The position numbers were made by a program, and so were the translations under genes. From the NCBI RefSeq assembly GCF_963924675.1, contig NC_089222.1, forward strand, positions 5,524,501 to 5,588,500: a DNA stretch of 64,000 nt. The letters are read 5' to 3'. The notes beneath the pieces are model-generated. The model worked only from the letters and a program-made list of their open reading frames with translations, did no database searches and was not told the origin of the DNA. The DNA is from Phocoena phocoena (taxonomy: Eukaryota; Chordata; Mammalia; Artiodactyla; Phocoenidae). Below are positions 9,952 to 21,800 of this stretch, one piece after another; within the stretch, counting starts at the first letter, position 1; each line of letters opens with the position of its first letter.

Positions 9952-10460
9952 GTAAAGAAGATGTGGTACATATATACAATGGAATATTACTCAGTCATAA
10001 AAAGGAACAAAATTGGGTCATTTGTAGAGACATGGATGGACCTAGAGACTGTCATACAGAGTGAAGTAAGTCAGAAAGAGAAAGACAAATATTGCGTGTT
10101 AACGCATATATGTAGAATCTGAAAAATTGGTATAGACGATCTTATTTACAAAGCAGAAATAGAGACATAGAGGTAGAGAACAAACGTATGGACACCAAGG
10201 GGGAAAGGGGAGGGTGGGATAAATTGGGAGATTGAGATTGACATATATACGCTATTGATACTATGTATAAAATAGATAACAAATGAGAACCTACTGTATA
10301 GCACAGGGAATTTTTCTCAATGCTCTGCAGTGACCTAAATGAGAAGGAAATCCAAAAAAGAGGGATATATGCGTACACATAGCTGATTCACTTTGCTGTA
10401 CAGTAGAAACTAACACAATATTGTAAAGCAGCTATACTCCAATTAAAAAAAAAATAAAAT
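9952..10460 (+). mobile_element. 5-prime-truncated L1 with perfect 14-bp target-site duplication
   Basis: Sense-strand L1 from the ORF2 end (gtggtacatatatacaatgg, acatggatggacctagagac) through the 3-prime UTR to an A-rich tail. AAAATATGGCTCCA occurs at 9938-9951 and 10461-10474. The nick site TTTT/AAAA is the classic L1 endonuclease target. It landed in an older LTR. Confidence 0.93.
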
Positions 10461-10474
10461 AAAATATGGCTCCA

Positions 10475-10998
10475 AATTCTGTGATGTTCCTTCAGTCAAG
10501 GTCATGTCTGTGTCCCTTCCCTTAGAATCTGAGTGGGCCAACCGTCCTTTGACCAGTAGAGTATGGCAGACACGATACTATGTGGCTTCCCAGGTCAGGT
10601 CTTAAAAGCCATGCCACTGCCACCTGGCTCTCCTGGAACATTTCCTCTCCAGGTGGTCTCTCTTGGGACACTGTCTCTCAGAACCCAGCTGTGAGAAGAC
10701 CAAGCCTCATGGAGAAGCCACGTGTAGGTGCTTGATCAGTAGTCCTGGCTAAGTGCACAGACTTGGAGTCATCCCAGCCCAACATGTGAGTGAAAAGCCT
10801 CCAGATAATCCCAAAGCCCAACAGTTTGGATCCCCCCATCCCTCCCACTCTTCCCAGCTGAGACCCCAGACATTATGGACCCCAGACAAGCCTTTCCCAC
10901 TGCCAACCTGTCCAATCTCCAGACCTTCCGAATTGTGGGATATGATAAAATGGTGGTTTCTATCTCAGTTTGTGTTGGTTCCCCAGCAGCAGATAACT
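10475..10998 (+). mobile_element. MaLR/ERVL-type LTR, main part
   Basis: Old LTR-like sequence: gccaaccgtcctttgaccag, tctcctggaacatttcctctcc, cccaacatgtgagtg, and a 3-prime end (cagtttgtgttggttccccagcagcagataactgg) resembling the shared MLT1-like terminus. The frame at 10753-11268 crosses it and is not considered a gene. Confidence 0.6.
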
Positions 10999-11314
10999 GG
11001 AGTAGAATGCTTTACTTTCCTTTTGGAGTTTGTGCCCTGCTGTGTCAGAGTGGTCCTGAGGAGGGCTATTTGTCCTCTGCGCTCACTCAGGCTCAGAATC
11101 ACCCCTTACATCTTAGAGCTCATTTATATGAAGGCTGAGAAGCCTCTCTACCTACAGAGGCCCCTTGGGCCTGTCCCACATCTTCCTCAGATGTCTTTCT
11201 CCTATGTTCTGCAGCATCTCTGTGTCAACAGGCCTCCAGTGGGCACAGTCCATCAATTTCCCAAATGAGCCCAGACAAAAGTTAATCCTCATTATCCTCA
11301 ATCTGTTGATAACC
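10999..11314. other. Unassigned sequence
   Basis: No recognisable feature between the LTR and the next L1 tail. Confidence 0.4.
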
Positions 11315-11772
11315 ATGATGCCATGTACAGCAACACGGATGGACCTAGAGACTGTCATACTGAGTAAGTCAGACAGAGGAAGACAAATATCATATGATAT
11401 CGCTTATATGTGGAGTCCTTAAAAAAAAGGATACAAATGAACTTATTTACAAAACCGAAACAGACTCACAGACTTAGAAAATGAACTTACGGTTACCAGG
11501 GGGGGAAGGGTAGTGGGGAGGGATAGTTAGGGAGTTTGGGATTGACATGTACACGCTCCTATATTTAAAATAGATAACCAACAAGGACTTACTGTATAGC
11601 ACAGGGAACTCTGCTCAGTGTTCTGCAACAACCTATTGGGACTAGAATTTGAAAAAGAATAGATACGTGCATATGTATAACTGAATCACTTTGGCGTACA
11701 CCTGAAACTAACACAACATTGTAAATCAACTGCACTCCAATGTAAAATAAAAAGTTAAAAAAAATTTTTAAG
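11315..11772 (+). mobile_element. L1 3-prime fragment
   Basis: Sense-strand L1 tail (cggatggacctagagactgtc, caaatgaacttatttacaaaac, tagataaccaacaaggactt, aactgaatcactttggcg) with an A-rich end. No duplication was found. Confidence 0.88.
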
Positions 11773-11879
11773 TGGCTGATGTTTCTGAGTTGGAGTGACA
11801 TGTGTAGGTACACGGACAGAGAATGAAACAGGATGCTTTAAAATATTTGAGTGTCTGAGATGTTACTGACACAGTAAGT

Positions 11880-12250
11880 GAGCAGAGACCTTAAGAAAGC
11901 GAGTGAGGAAGCCCTGTGGATTTCCAAGGGACGGCTTCCGGGCAGAGGAAAGGCAGTGACAGCAGCCCTGAGGCAGCAGCAGCTGGGGTGTGTGAGTGAT
12001 GGGGTTGGAGAGGAGAGCAGTGATGAGATCAGGGAGGAGAGCAGGGGCCAGACGATGGGGGGACCTGGTTGGACTGAGATTTTATTGGCAGTGGGAGGAG
12101 ATTTTATTTGGAGGGATTCAGCTGAAGAAGGACAGGCTCTGGCTCACCAACATGGAAGATTCATCCTGGCTGCCTTGTGGAGAATAGATCGTAAACTGGG
12201 AGTCCAAGTGGGAGGCTATCACTTGGCAATATTTTCACCTACTATAACTG
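11880..12250. repeat. Probable ancient interspersed repeat
   Basis: Phrases such as gggcagaggaaaggcagtgac, gagatcagggaggagagcaggggccag and tggctgccttgtggagaatagatcgt recall a common mammalian-wide repeat whose family I cannot name with confidence. It explains the 134-residue frame at 11878-12282, which has no domain. Confidence 0.45.
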
Positions 12251-12267
12251 GAGAAGCAGAGCATATT

Positions 12268-12626
12268 CTGATGAACTTTTAGTTCTACAGGAAAAGCTGG
12301 AAAACAATATTTTCTGAAAACATGCTTCACGAAGAACTATGGATGAAGATGTTGGTCCACAAACTTTTGGGAAATCAGATAGAAAGACATCTACTAAATT
12401 TCTGAGAAAATCAAAAAGGAAACCACAATATGGTAGAGCCTTGGTCAGCCCAGATGTTACCGGACCAAACTCCAAGCAAGGAGTCTGGGTCTTTTAAGCC
12501 CTAGCTGCCTAGACTCCTTGCTTGGTGCCCTGCAATAAATGCTGCACTTTTCTTAACCACAACCCGGTGTCAGCAGATTGGCTTTACTGCCCTCAGGCAA
12601 GTGGACCCAAGTTTGGTTCAGTAACA
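12268..12626 (+). mobile_element. Class I ERV-type LTR, probably solo
   Basis: The right half has retroviral R/U5 organisation: AATAAA at 12534-12539, then acaacccggtgtcagcag, ggcttt, gtggacccaagtttggttca and a terminal gtaaca. This resembles gammaretrovirus-like (ERV1) LTR ends. The left border (tgatgaac) is inferred. No gag/pol/env-like sequence follows, so it is probably a solo LTR. A perfect 15-bp stem precedes the polyadenylation signal. Confidence 0.65.
12472..12525 (+). other. Perfect 15-bp inverted repeat in the LTR
   Basis: CCAAGCAAGGAGTCT at 12472-12486 pairs exactly with AGACTCCTTGCTTGG at 12511-12525 around a 24-nt loop. It ends 8 bp before AATAAA. Position suggests an R-region hairpin of the LTR. 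Confidence 0.8.
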
Positions 12627-14584
12627 GTTTGAGTTGAGTTCCTATCATTTATCCCCAAAGGGTCCTGATTGATCTCCTAAACTACATTGGGATCACATTT
12701 ACAACAGTCCATTCATGATACTATAGTTTCACCTCCCTTTTGAACTTTTATATCCTTTTGTACACCATTATTCAGAGGATTCAAAATATCTTGTCTAGTC
12801 AAGTCATCTGCAGTGATTTGTGTCTGAATTTCATATTTTCAGTACATTTAAATTATCATGCATTTCAGTGTCAACACCTTCATGTTAACTCAAGAATCTC
12901 TGTGTTCTCTGGTTTTATGTTTGTTGCAAATGTTTTCACATTTTATGAATGTGCTATGTAAACCAACACTACACAAAATTGATTCCCAGTTTTTAGTGAG
13001 CTATTACTCTTTTGATAGAGACAACCAAATGAGTGAAATGTTCTCCGTTTCATACATCATAAAGCAATATTGTATCATGAATTAGTAATCGGCATTCCCA
13101 ATATTATAGATACTCATCTGTATGAAATTGCAGGCACTTGTAAATTTCTTTCCGTTATTCCCACCCTCCGGGTTCTGACCAGGAACAGAATTCTGTAGCG
13201 GTTTTTTGCCTTATTGCTATTTTCAAAGCAGGTCTTTGTGGTTAAGTACAATTTTCTACAAGAATCACACCCAGCGTGGTCCAATGGGCTGGTCCAATGG
13301 GCTTACAGCCACGTGTAAGGAGTTCCACATGTTCCACTGTGACATTAGTGGAAGTTTAACGTGGTTTTCTACCTTAAATAGTCACTGGCTGTCATTCATG
13401 CTCTGAGGACATTTTTAGGCTTCAAACAAGATCCATCAGAATATTCCTACCTGGGCTGGTGCCACTGCCATGATTACCTGCTGGCTGATTGGCCCCATAG
13501 AGCTCATGGCATTTTTCAGTACACGCCAGCCCAAGTGCCTCTACTTGGAAATTCTAAACACACTGGAAATACATTAGGAATAATAAGTAGAGCTAAGGAA
13601 AGAGATGCGTAAAATTAGAGCGGTAAAGGTGTTAACTCCAGCCTCAGGTAAGACATCCCGGCTCTCCAGGGCTGAGTTGGTTCCCCTGCTTGCTCTGGTT
13701 CACATCTGCATGGGGTAGCTCATGGCACGAACATGTTCTCACATCAGAATGGGTTGAAAATGAGATTTTTGGGGAATGGATGTGCCTTCTGAGAGCAATT
13801 TTCCCAAGCTGTAATTCTTAGTAAGTAAGGGATACAATCGTTAGAAAGCCGCTAATGCCCGACTGGTCGGGATTTGCTCCGATTCAAGTTGCCAGTCATC
13901 AGCTGTATGTGGTGATGAATGGAGAAAACGATTACTTTTATCCACATCTTCCGTACTAGTTAAGTATGTCCCACTTCATTTTTTACTCTGGGGATGAAAC
14001 ATGAGGATTTATTCCTTTTGCTCTGTTGCTTCAGATTTGTTAAAGACATTCTGTTATTTGATGAAGTTATTTCTGAGGGGAGGCAAATACCTTATTTCTT
14101 ACCAGATTTGATGTTATTTGTACCAGCTGTTGGCAAGAATGTTTTCGCAAACAACAGGGTTTGGTGAGAATGTAACCATGTGACACCATGTACCACGCAG
14201 TACATATACAAGCACTAATGGGTAATAGCTGATTATAAAACTTAGGCACTAATGACATTTCAAACGTACATTTTAGACTTCGTACATTTTTATTAACAGA
14301 GGTAGGTTTGAAAAAAAAAAAGATTGCTGGTCCCTAGTCCCTGTGTGCAAGTGGCGTTGCCAAGGGCGTCACAGTCAGACAGCCACAAGGAGGAGCCCAA
14401 GCATCAAACTGAAAATTAACACACGCTATTAAGTGTGGCTCCTGCTGCTTTCGCCAACCTATTAAGACAATATTGATTCTTAAATGGAGGTGAGGTGATT
14501 TGTGGGCCTTTTGCCCAAATTAATATCACTCGGGGGTGTTTATATTGATTTGCTGGTACGTATCCGAATCTTTAAATACCTATG
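12627..14584. other. Unassigned sequence
   Basis: No repeat or gene recognised over about 2 kb. A 13-bp word (GGTCCAATGGGCT) is tandemly doubled at 13278-13303. Short frames show no domain. Confidence 0.45.
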
Positions 14585-15185
14585 ATAACATAGGCATCAT
14601 CTATTCTTCACCCAGGAGGCAGAGGGATCTTTAAAAATTGCAAAGGAGATCATGTCACCCGCTGGCTTAAAGCCTTCCAACGGCTGCTCTTCACTTTGGG
14701 AATTAACTACGTGGTCTTTTCCTTGGCCTCAAGGCCCTGCTTTGTCCAGTTCCCATGTCCTTTTCTGGATCCATCTCACACCTCTCTGCCCACAGGCCTG
14801 ATGCTGTAGCCACATTCGCTGGCCGACATTCCTTTTCCGCCTTAGGGAATTCCGGTTTCCTCTGTTATTCCCCATCTTGGCATGCATACCTCCTTCTCAT
14901 TGTTGGAACTGGGCTTCGGGGTCACCTAGAGCCTTGTTTCCTGACACAGAGAGTAAGTTGGCCTGCCCACCCTCCTCCCATTCGGTGTCTCTTCATTCCT
15001 TCTTAGCATTTATCACAAGGTAATGCTCCTGGCCGTTGACGTGTTCCCCATTTATCACCTGGCTTCTATTTTGGAATATATATTAGGGCAGGAATGTTGT
15101 CACTTTTAACACTGCAGTATCCACGGTGCCTAGAACAATTCTTGGTACACTGGAAGTGTGTAATAAATATTGTTTGAATGAATGA
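14585..15185 (+). mobile_element. LINE L2 3-prime end
   Basis: Classic L2 order: gatcatgtcacccgctggcttaaagccttcc, tcaaggccctgctt, ctcacacctctctgcccac, a catttatcac stretch, ggcaggaatgttgtc, then gtgcctagaac and taataaatattgtttgaatgaatg at the 3-prime end. Full 3-prime terminus present. Confidence 0.85.
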
Positions 15186-16538
15186 GGTTTGATAATTGGA
15201 ACTTACAGAACGTGACTGGGCCAATGTGTCCCTAAAATAACAGCTGTGGAAACAGTTTTAAAAAATTAGTCTTTTATCTCAATGACGTTTATTCATGGTT
15301 TCAAAGCCCACTCATTTGTTCCCCAACTGTACACATGCTGTTCCTACTGACCCCCAAGAAGGGGTAGCACATGCCACACAGTGAAATCTAAAGCCCCCCG
15401 CCCCCAGAATAAATCACTAGCAGCATTGCTGGACAAACAAAATTAAAATTAAACAACACATACAGACATCTTCCACTGCCATCGGTATTATTTGAACCAT
15501 GATGACACAAGCTCGTTTCTGAGCAACAGCATCTTTGGCCCCATTCGTGGTACTTCCCTCTGGTGGTGTCACCAGCATCACGGTTCAGAGGTAGTGATAG
15601 AGGCTTTCAGAGGCTTTCATTGACCACATCTGTCAAATGCAGGAGGATATTTGGCTTGTTTGGAGCTTTTGTCCTTCCTTCGAGAAGGCCCTGGTGCCTT
15701 CCCTCCTCAAGGAGCCCGCCTTAGAGTCGGGGCAAGCAGGCTCCTTTAAGACAGATCTCGCGTTCTTGTGAATGCTTCCAGAAAATTCCTGGCTCTGCTA
15801 AAACTGTAACCTAAGACTCACTAAGCTTGAGTTTCTGCCAAGTGTATTATTTCACTACGTATAATATATTTCACCTTATACTTGGGTTTTAAAAATAGCT
15901 TGTGATTCTTCTAGTAATGATCAGTCATTACTCAACCTTGCTCATTTTCTCCATCTTCCCAAGAAACTTTTTCTAGGTAGTACATTTATTTACCAAGAAA
16001 AGAAACACTTCCTTTCTGGAAATGTACTCAGGGAAGATTCCCCAAAGAAATATATTTGATCCTTTCACAGGAAGAAAGTTGACACATTATCTGTTAGAAT
16101 GACCATTCCAAAAACCATGCTTACATATTTTAAAATTCGCAGAATAGCAAAAGATGTCAATGCTGGCATATATTTTGTTTATTACTCTCTGGGGTCACTT
16201 TGTTAGGATATGGCATTAAAAATGCTCTTGTATTTCTTAGAGAGTTGGGAAAAATAACTGCAATTGAAATAGAGTCGTGATTCCTTCTCACAGGTCACCA
16301 CTTAATAGGGAGCAGAGATACCCAAGCCTGCATGACTTGTTTGCAAGGAGAGAGGGGTCTTGCACTCAGGTGTCTTAATCTGTAATGTTGTGATACACAG
16401 GATTATGTTGATAAGGTGTATACTGTTTCTGGGTGACCTGTGACGGTGACATACTTGTGATGTTAATGGGTGTCGTGACTTTAGCTGTTGGTGTCACTTT
16501 TAGTTCTAAGTATATATAATACTATGTTCCAAGGTATC
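15186..16538. other. Unassigned sequence
   Basis: No repeat recognised. Contains a short palindromic site, AGTAATGA / TCATTACT, at 15913-15932. No coding evidence. Confidence 0.45.
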
Positions 16539-17013
16539 TGTGGTAGACTGATTACAGAAATGGTCTTAATTCTCCAGGCATCCCTGAGCACTATCCTTTG
16601 CAATGGAGCTTTGCAACAACTGCCATCAGGAGGTGGAGTCTATTTCCCGCTCTTTGAATCTGGGCTCATCTTATCAGCAGAAAGTAGCTAAAATGACAGT
16701 ATGTCAGTTCTTACCCTAGACCTCCAGGCTACTTGTATATTTCTGCTCATGCTGGTATCCCTTCTCCTTCCACATGAACAAGCCTGGGAGAGCCTGCTGG
16801 AAAGTGACAGATCATTTGCAGCAGAGCTGAGTCATCCCAGCTGAGGACATCCTAGCCCAGCCAGCCCCTGGCTAACCTACCAAACCAATTGCAGCCAATG
16901 AACAAGTCTGGCTAAGATCAGCCACACCCTGGGCCAGACCAACGAACTCTCTGGTCAACCTGTAGAATCAGGAGCAATAATAAATCGTTACTGTTTTAAA
17001 GTCACTTAATTTT
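16539..17013 (+). mobile_element. MaLR/MLT1-like LTR, left part
   Basis: Starts tgtggtagactg and contains ggtggagtctatttcccgc, ctttgaatctgggc, acatgaacaagcctggg, tagcctg-like and ccagctgaggacatcc segments, then gcaataataaatcgttactgttttaaagtcacttaa. The LTR is cut at its 3-prime end by an old L1 and finishes at 26273-26316. Confidence 0.68.
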
Positions 17014-17930
17014 TAAAAATTTTGATAACTTGGACATATTACGTTTTGTAAATTTAAGTTGTCCAGCATGTTACTTGGATACATTTATATAATCATATGA
17101 TTGCCATTGAAGCAATAGTTGTCACATTACATCTTTATAGTACAACATAATCGTCTGTATTCACTAGGCTGTGCATTAGATCTCCGTGGCTTATTTGCAT
17201 GTTGTTACAAGTTTGTACCATGAAACACCATTGTCCCTCTTATTCTCCCACCCCACATTCCCTGGTAACCACCATTTTACTCTTTTTTTTTTTTCAAGTT
17301 TAAGTTTTTTAAGTTCCACATAGAAGTGATATCATAAGTATTTGTCTTCCTCTGTCTGACTTACATCTTGCTTAGTGTCATGTGCTCAAGGTCTATTCGT
17401 GTTGCTACAAATGACAGGATATCCTCCTTTCTCATGGCTGAATAATATTCCATTGTGTATATATATCACATTTTTAAATCCATTCATCCATTGATGGGGA
17501 TTTGGGTGGTTTCCATATCTTGGCTGTTGTGAATAATGCTGCAATAAACATGGGTGTGTACATATCTCATCAAAATCCTGTTTTCATTTCCTTTGGGTAT
17601 ATACCCAGAAGTAGAATTGCTGGATCGTATGGTAGATCTATCTTTAATTTTTTGAGAGCACTCCATGTTGTTTTCCATAGTGGTTGGACTAATTTTTATT
17701 CCCCCCCAACAATGTATAAGGGCTCCCTTTTCACCACACCCTCACCAGCACCTGTTGTCTCTTGTCTTTCTGATGACAAACATTCTGACAGGTGTGAGGT
17801 GATAGCTCATTGTGGTTTTGAATTGCATCTCCCTGATGATTAGTGATGTTGAGCATTTTTTCATGTGCCTGTTGGCCATTTTCATATCCTTTTTGGAAAA
17901 ATGTCTATGTAATTCTTATGCCTTTATTTA
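17014..17930 (-). mobile_element. Old L1 (L1M type), 3-prime part
   Basis: Minus-strand L1 3-prime UTR and ORF2 end (tggtaaccaccattttactc, ttccacatagaagtgatatc, ggctgaataatattccattg, gggtatatacccagaagtag). Inserted in an LTR with the duplication AAAG(T/C)CACTTAATTTT at 16998-17013 and 26257-26272. The remaining part lies at 25629-26256, beyond a younger full-length L1. Confidence 0.87.
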
Positions 17931-17941
17931 TTTATTTATTA

Positions 17942-18498
17942 TTAACATCTTTATTGGACTATGATTGCTTTACAATGGTGTGTTATTTTCTTTTTTTATT
18001 TTATTTTATTTATTTTTTTTTTTTAAACATCTTTATTGGGGTATAATTGCTTTACAATGGTGTGTTATTTTCTGCTTTATAACAAAGTGAATCAGCTATA
18101 CATACACATATATTCCCATGTCTTCCCTCTTGTGTCTCCCTCCGTCCCACCATCCCTATCCCACCCCTCTAGGTGGTCACAAAGCACCGAGCTGATCTCC
18201 GTGTGCTATGTGGCTGCTTCTCACTAGCTGTCTATTTTACATTTGGTAGTGTATATATGTCCATGCCACTCTCTCACTTTGTCCCAGCTTACCCTTCCCC
18301 TTCCCCATGTCCTCAAGTCCATTCTCTAGTAGGTCTGAGTCTTTATTCCCATCCTGCCCCTAGGTTCTTCATGACCATTTTTATTTAGATTCCATTTATA
18401 TGAGTTAGCATATGGTATTTGTTTTTCTCTTTCTGACTTACTTCACTCGGTATGACAAATGCTAGGTCCATCCACCTCACTACAAATAACTCAATTTC
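17942..18498 (-). repeat. Extra L1 3-prime termini (47 bp and about 475 bp)
   Basis: The terminus motif aacatctttattgg recurs at about 17944, 18027 and 18511. The first copy runs 17942-17988 and the second 18024-18498, ending at ctcaatttc. The full element begins at about 18506 and passes the same point at 18988. Copies 1 and 2 share a ttattttc variant that copy 3 lacks. Confidence 0.85.
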
Positions 18499-18873
18499 TT
18501 TTTTTTTTTTTACATCTTTATTGGAGTATAATTGCTTTACAATGGTGTGTTAGTTTCTGCTTTATAACAAAGTGAATCAGTTATACATATACATATGTTC
18601 CCATATCTCTTCCCTCTTGAGTCTCCCTCCCTCCCACCCTGCCTATCCTACCCCTCTAGGTGGTCACAAAGCACCGAGCTGATCTCCCTGTGCTATGTGG
18701 CTGCTTCCCACTAGCTATCTATTTTATGTTTGGTAGTGTATATATGTCCATGTCACTCTCTCACTTTGTCAGAACTTACCCTTCCCCCTCCCCATATCCT
18801 CAAGTCCATTCTCTAGTAGGTCTGTGTCTTTATTCCCGTCTTAACCCTAGGTTCCTCATGACATTTTTTTTCC

Positions 18874-21800
18874 TTAGATTCCATATATATGTGTTAGCAT
18901 ACGGTATTTGTCTTTATCTTTCTAACTTACTTCACTCTGTAGGACAGACTCTAGGTCCATCCACCTCACTACAAATAACTCAATTTCTTTTCATTTTATG
19001 GCTGAGTAATATTCCGTTGTATATATGTGCCACATCTTCTTTATCCATTCACCTGTCAATGGAAATTTCGGTGGCTTCCATGTCCTGGCTACTGTAAATA
19101 GAGCTGCAATGAACATTGTGGTACATGACTCTTTTTGAATTGTGGTTTTCTCAGGGTATATGCCCAGTAGTGGGATTGCTGAGTCGTATGGTAGTTCTAT
19201 TTTTAGTTTCTTAAGGAACCTCCATACTGTTCTGCATAGTGGCTGTATCAATTTACATTCCCACCAACAGGGCAGGAGGGTTCCCTTTTCTCCACACCCT
19301 CTCCAGCATTTATTGTTTGTAGATTTTTTGATGATGGCCATTCTGACTGGTGTGAGATGATATCTCATTTGTAGTTTTGATTTGCATTTCTCTAATGATT
19401 AATGATGTTGAGCGTCCTTTCATGTGTTTGTTGACAATCTGTATATCTTCTTTGGAGAAATGTCTGTTTAGGTCTTCTGCCCATTTTTGGATTGGGTTGT
19501 TTGTTTTTTTTGATATTGAGCTGCATGAGCTGCTTGTAAATTTTAGAGATTCATCCTTTGTCAGTTGCCTCATTTGCAAATATTTTCTCCCATTCTGAGG
19601 GTTGTCTTTTCATCTTGTTTATGGTTTCCTTTGCTGTGCAAAAGCTTTGAAGTTTCATTAGGTCCCATTTGTTTATTTTTGCTTTTATTCCATTTCTCTA
19701 GGAGGTGGGTCAAAAAAGATCTTGCTGTGATTAATGTCCAAGAGTGTTCTTCCTATGTTTTCCTCTAAGAGTTTTATAGCTTCCAGTCTTACATTTAGGC
19801 CTTTAATCTACTTTGAGTTTAATTTTGTGTATGGTGTTAGGGAGTGTTCTAATTTTATTCTTTTCCATGTAGCTGTCCAGTTTTCCCAGCACCACTTATT
19901 GAAGAGGCTGTCTTTCTCCACTGTATATTCTTGCCTCCTTTATCAAAGTTAAGTTGACCATATGTGCGTGGGTTTATCTCTGGGCTTTCTATCATGTTCC
20001 ATTGATCTATATTTCTGTTTTTGTGCCAGTACCATAGTGTCTTGATTATTGTAGCTTTGTAGTATAGTCTGAAGTCAGGGAGCCTGATTCCTCCAGCTCC
20101 GTTTTTCTATCTCAAGATTGCTTTGGTGATTCGGTGTCTTTTGTGTTTCTATATAAATTGTGAAATATTTTGTTCTAGTTCTGTGAAAAATGCTAGTGGT
20201 ATTTTTATAGGGATTGTATTAAATCTGTAGATTGCTTTGGTTAGTATAGTCATTTTCACAAGGTTGATTCTTCCAATCCAACAACATGGTATATCTCTCC
20301 ATCTATTTGTATCATCTTTAATTCTTTCATCAGTGTCGTATAGTTTTCTGCATACAGGTCTTTTGTCTCCTTAGGTAGGTTTATTCCTAGATATTTTATT
20401 CTTTTTGTTGCAATGGTAAATGGGAGTGTTTCCTTAATTCCACTTTCAGATTTTTCATCATTAGTGTATAGGAATGCAAGAGATTTCTGTGAATTAATTT
20501 TGTATCCTGCTACTTTACCAAATGCATTGATTAGCTCTAATAGTTTTCTGGTAGCATCGTTAGGATTCTCTATGCATGATATCATGTCATCTGCAAACAG
20601 TGACAGCTTTACTTTTTCTTTTCCGATTTGGATTCCTTTTATTTCTTTTTTTTTCTCTAATTGCTGTGGCTAAAACTTCCAAAACGATGTTGAATACTAG
20701 TGGTGGGAGTGGGCAACCTTGTCTTGTTCCTGATCTTAGTGGAAATAGTTTCAGTTTTTCATCATTGAGGATCATGTTGGCTGTGGGTTTGTCATATATG
20801 GCCTTTATTATGTTGAGGTAAGTTCCCTCTGTGCCTACTTTCTGGAGGGTTTTTTTTTTTTTGTCATAAATGGGTGTTGAATTTTATCAAAAGCTTTTTC
20901 TGCATCTATTGAGATGATCATATGGTTTTTATCCTTCAATTTGTTAATATGGTGTATCGCATTGATTGATTTGCGTATATTGAAGGATCCTTGCATTCCT
21001 GGAATAAACCCCATTTGATCGTGGTGTATGATCCTTTTAATGTGCTGTTGGATTCTGTTTGCTAGTATTTTGTTGAGGATTTTTGCGTCTATGTTCATCA
21101 CTGATATTGGCCTGTAGTTTTCTTTATTTGTGACATCTTTGTCTGGTTTTGGTATCAGGGTGATGGTGGCCTCGTAGAATGAGTTTGGGAGTGTTCCTCC
21201 CTCTGCTATATTTTGGAAGAGTTTGAGAAGGATAGGTGTTAGCTCTTCTCTAAATGTTTGACGGAATTCACCTGTGAAGCCATCTAGTCCTGGGCTTTTG
21301 TTTGTTGGAAGATTTTAAATCACAGTTTCAATTTCAGTGCTTGTGAATGGTCTGTTTATATTTTCTATTTCTTCCTGGTTCAGTCTCAGAAGGTTGTACT
21401 TTTCTAAGAATTTGTCCATTTCTTCCAGGTTGTCCATTTTATTGGCATAGAGTTGCTTGTAGTACTCTCTCATGATCCTTTGTATTTCTGCAGTGTCAGT
21501 TGTTACTTCTCCTTTTTCATTTCTAAGTCTATCAATTTGAATCTTCTCCCTTTTTTTCTTGATGAGTCTGGGTAATGGTTTATCAATTTTGTTTATCTTC
21601 TCAAAGAACCAGCTTTTAGTTCTATTGATCTTTGTTATTGTTTCCTTCATTTCTTTTCATTTATTTCTGATCTGATCTTTATGATTTCTTTCCTTCTGCT
21701 AACTTTGGGGTTTTTTTGCTCTTCTTTCTCTAATTGCTTTAGGTGTGAGCTTAGGTTGTTTATTTGAGATGTTTCTTGTTTCTTAAGGTAGGATTGTACT

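Noticed and set aside
10753..11268. 171-residue open frame
   Set aside because: It starts in LTR-like sequence and runs into unassigned DNA, with no domain and no plausible promoter or splice context.
11878..12282. 134-residue open frame with E/G-rich composition
   Set aside because: Coincides with an ancient repeat-like block rich in gag/ggg words; composition alone explains the open frame.
17922..17942. Apparent CRISPR-like or direct-repeat array of ttta units
   Set aside because: It is the degenerate poly(A) tail of L1 copy A seen from the other strand.
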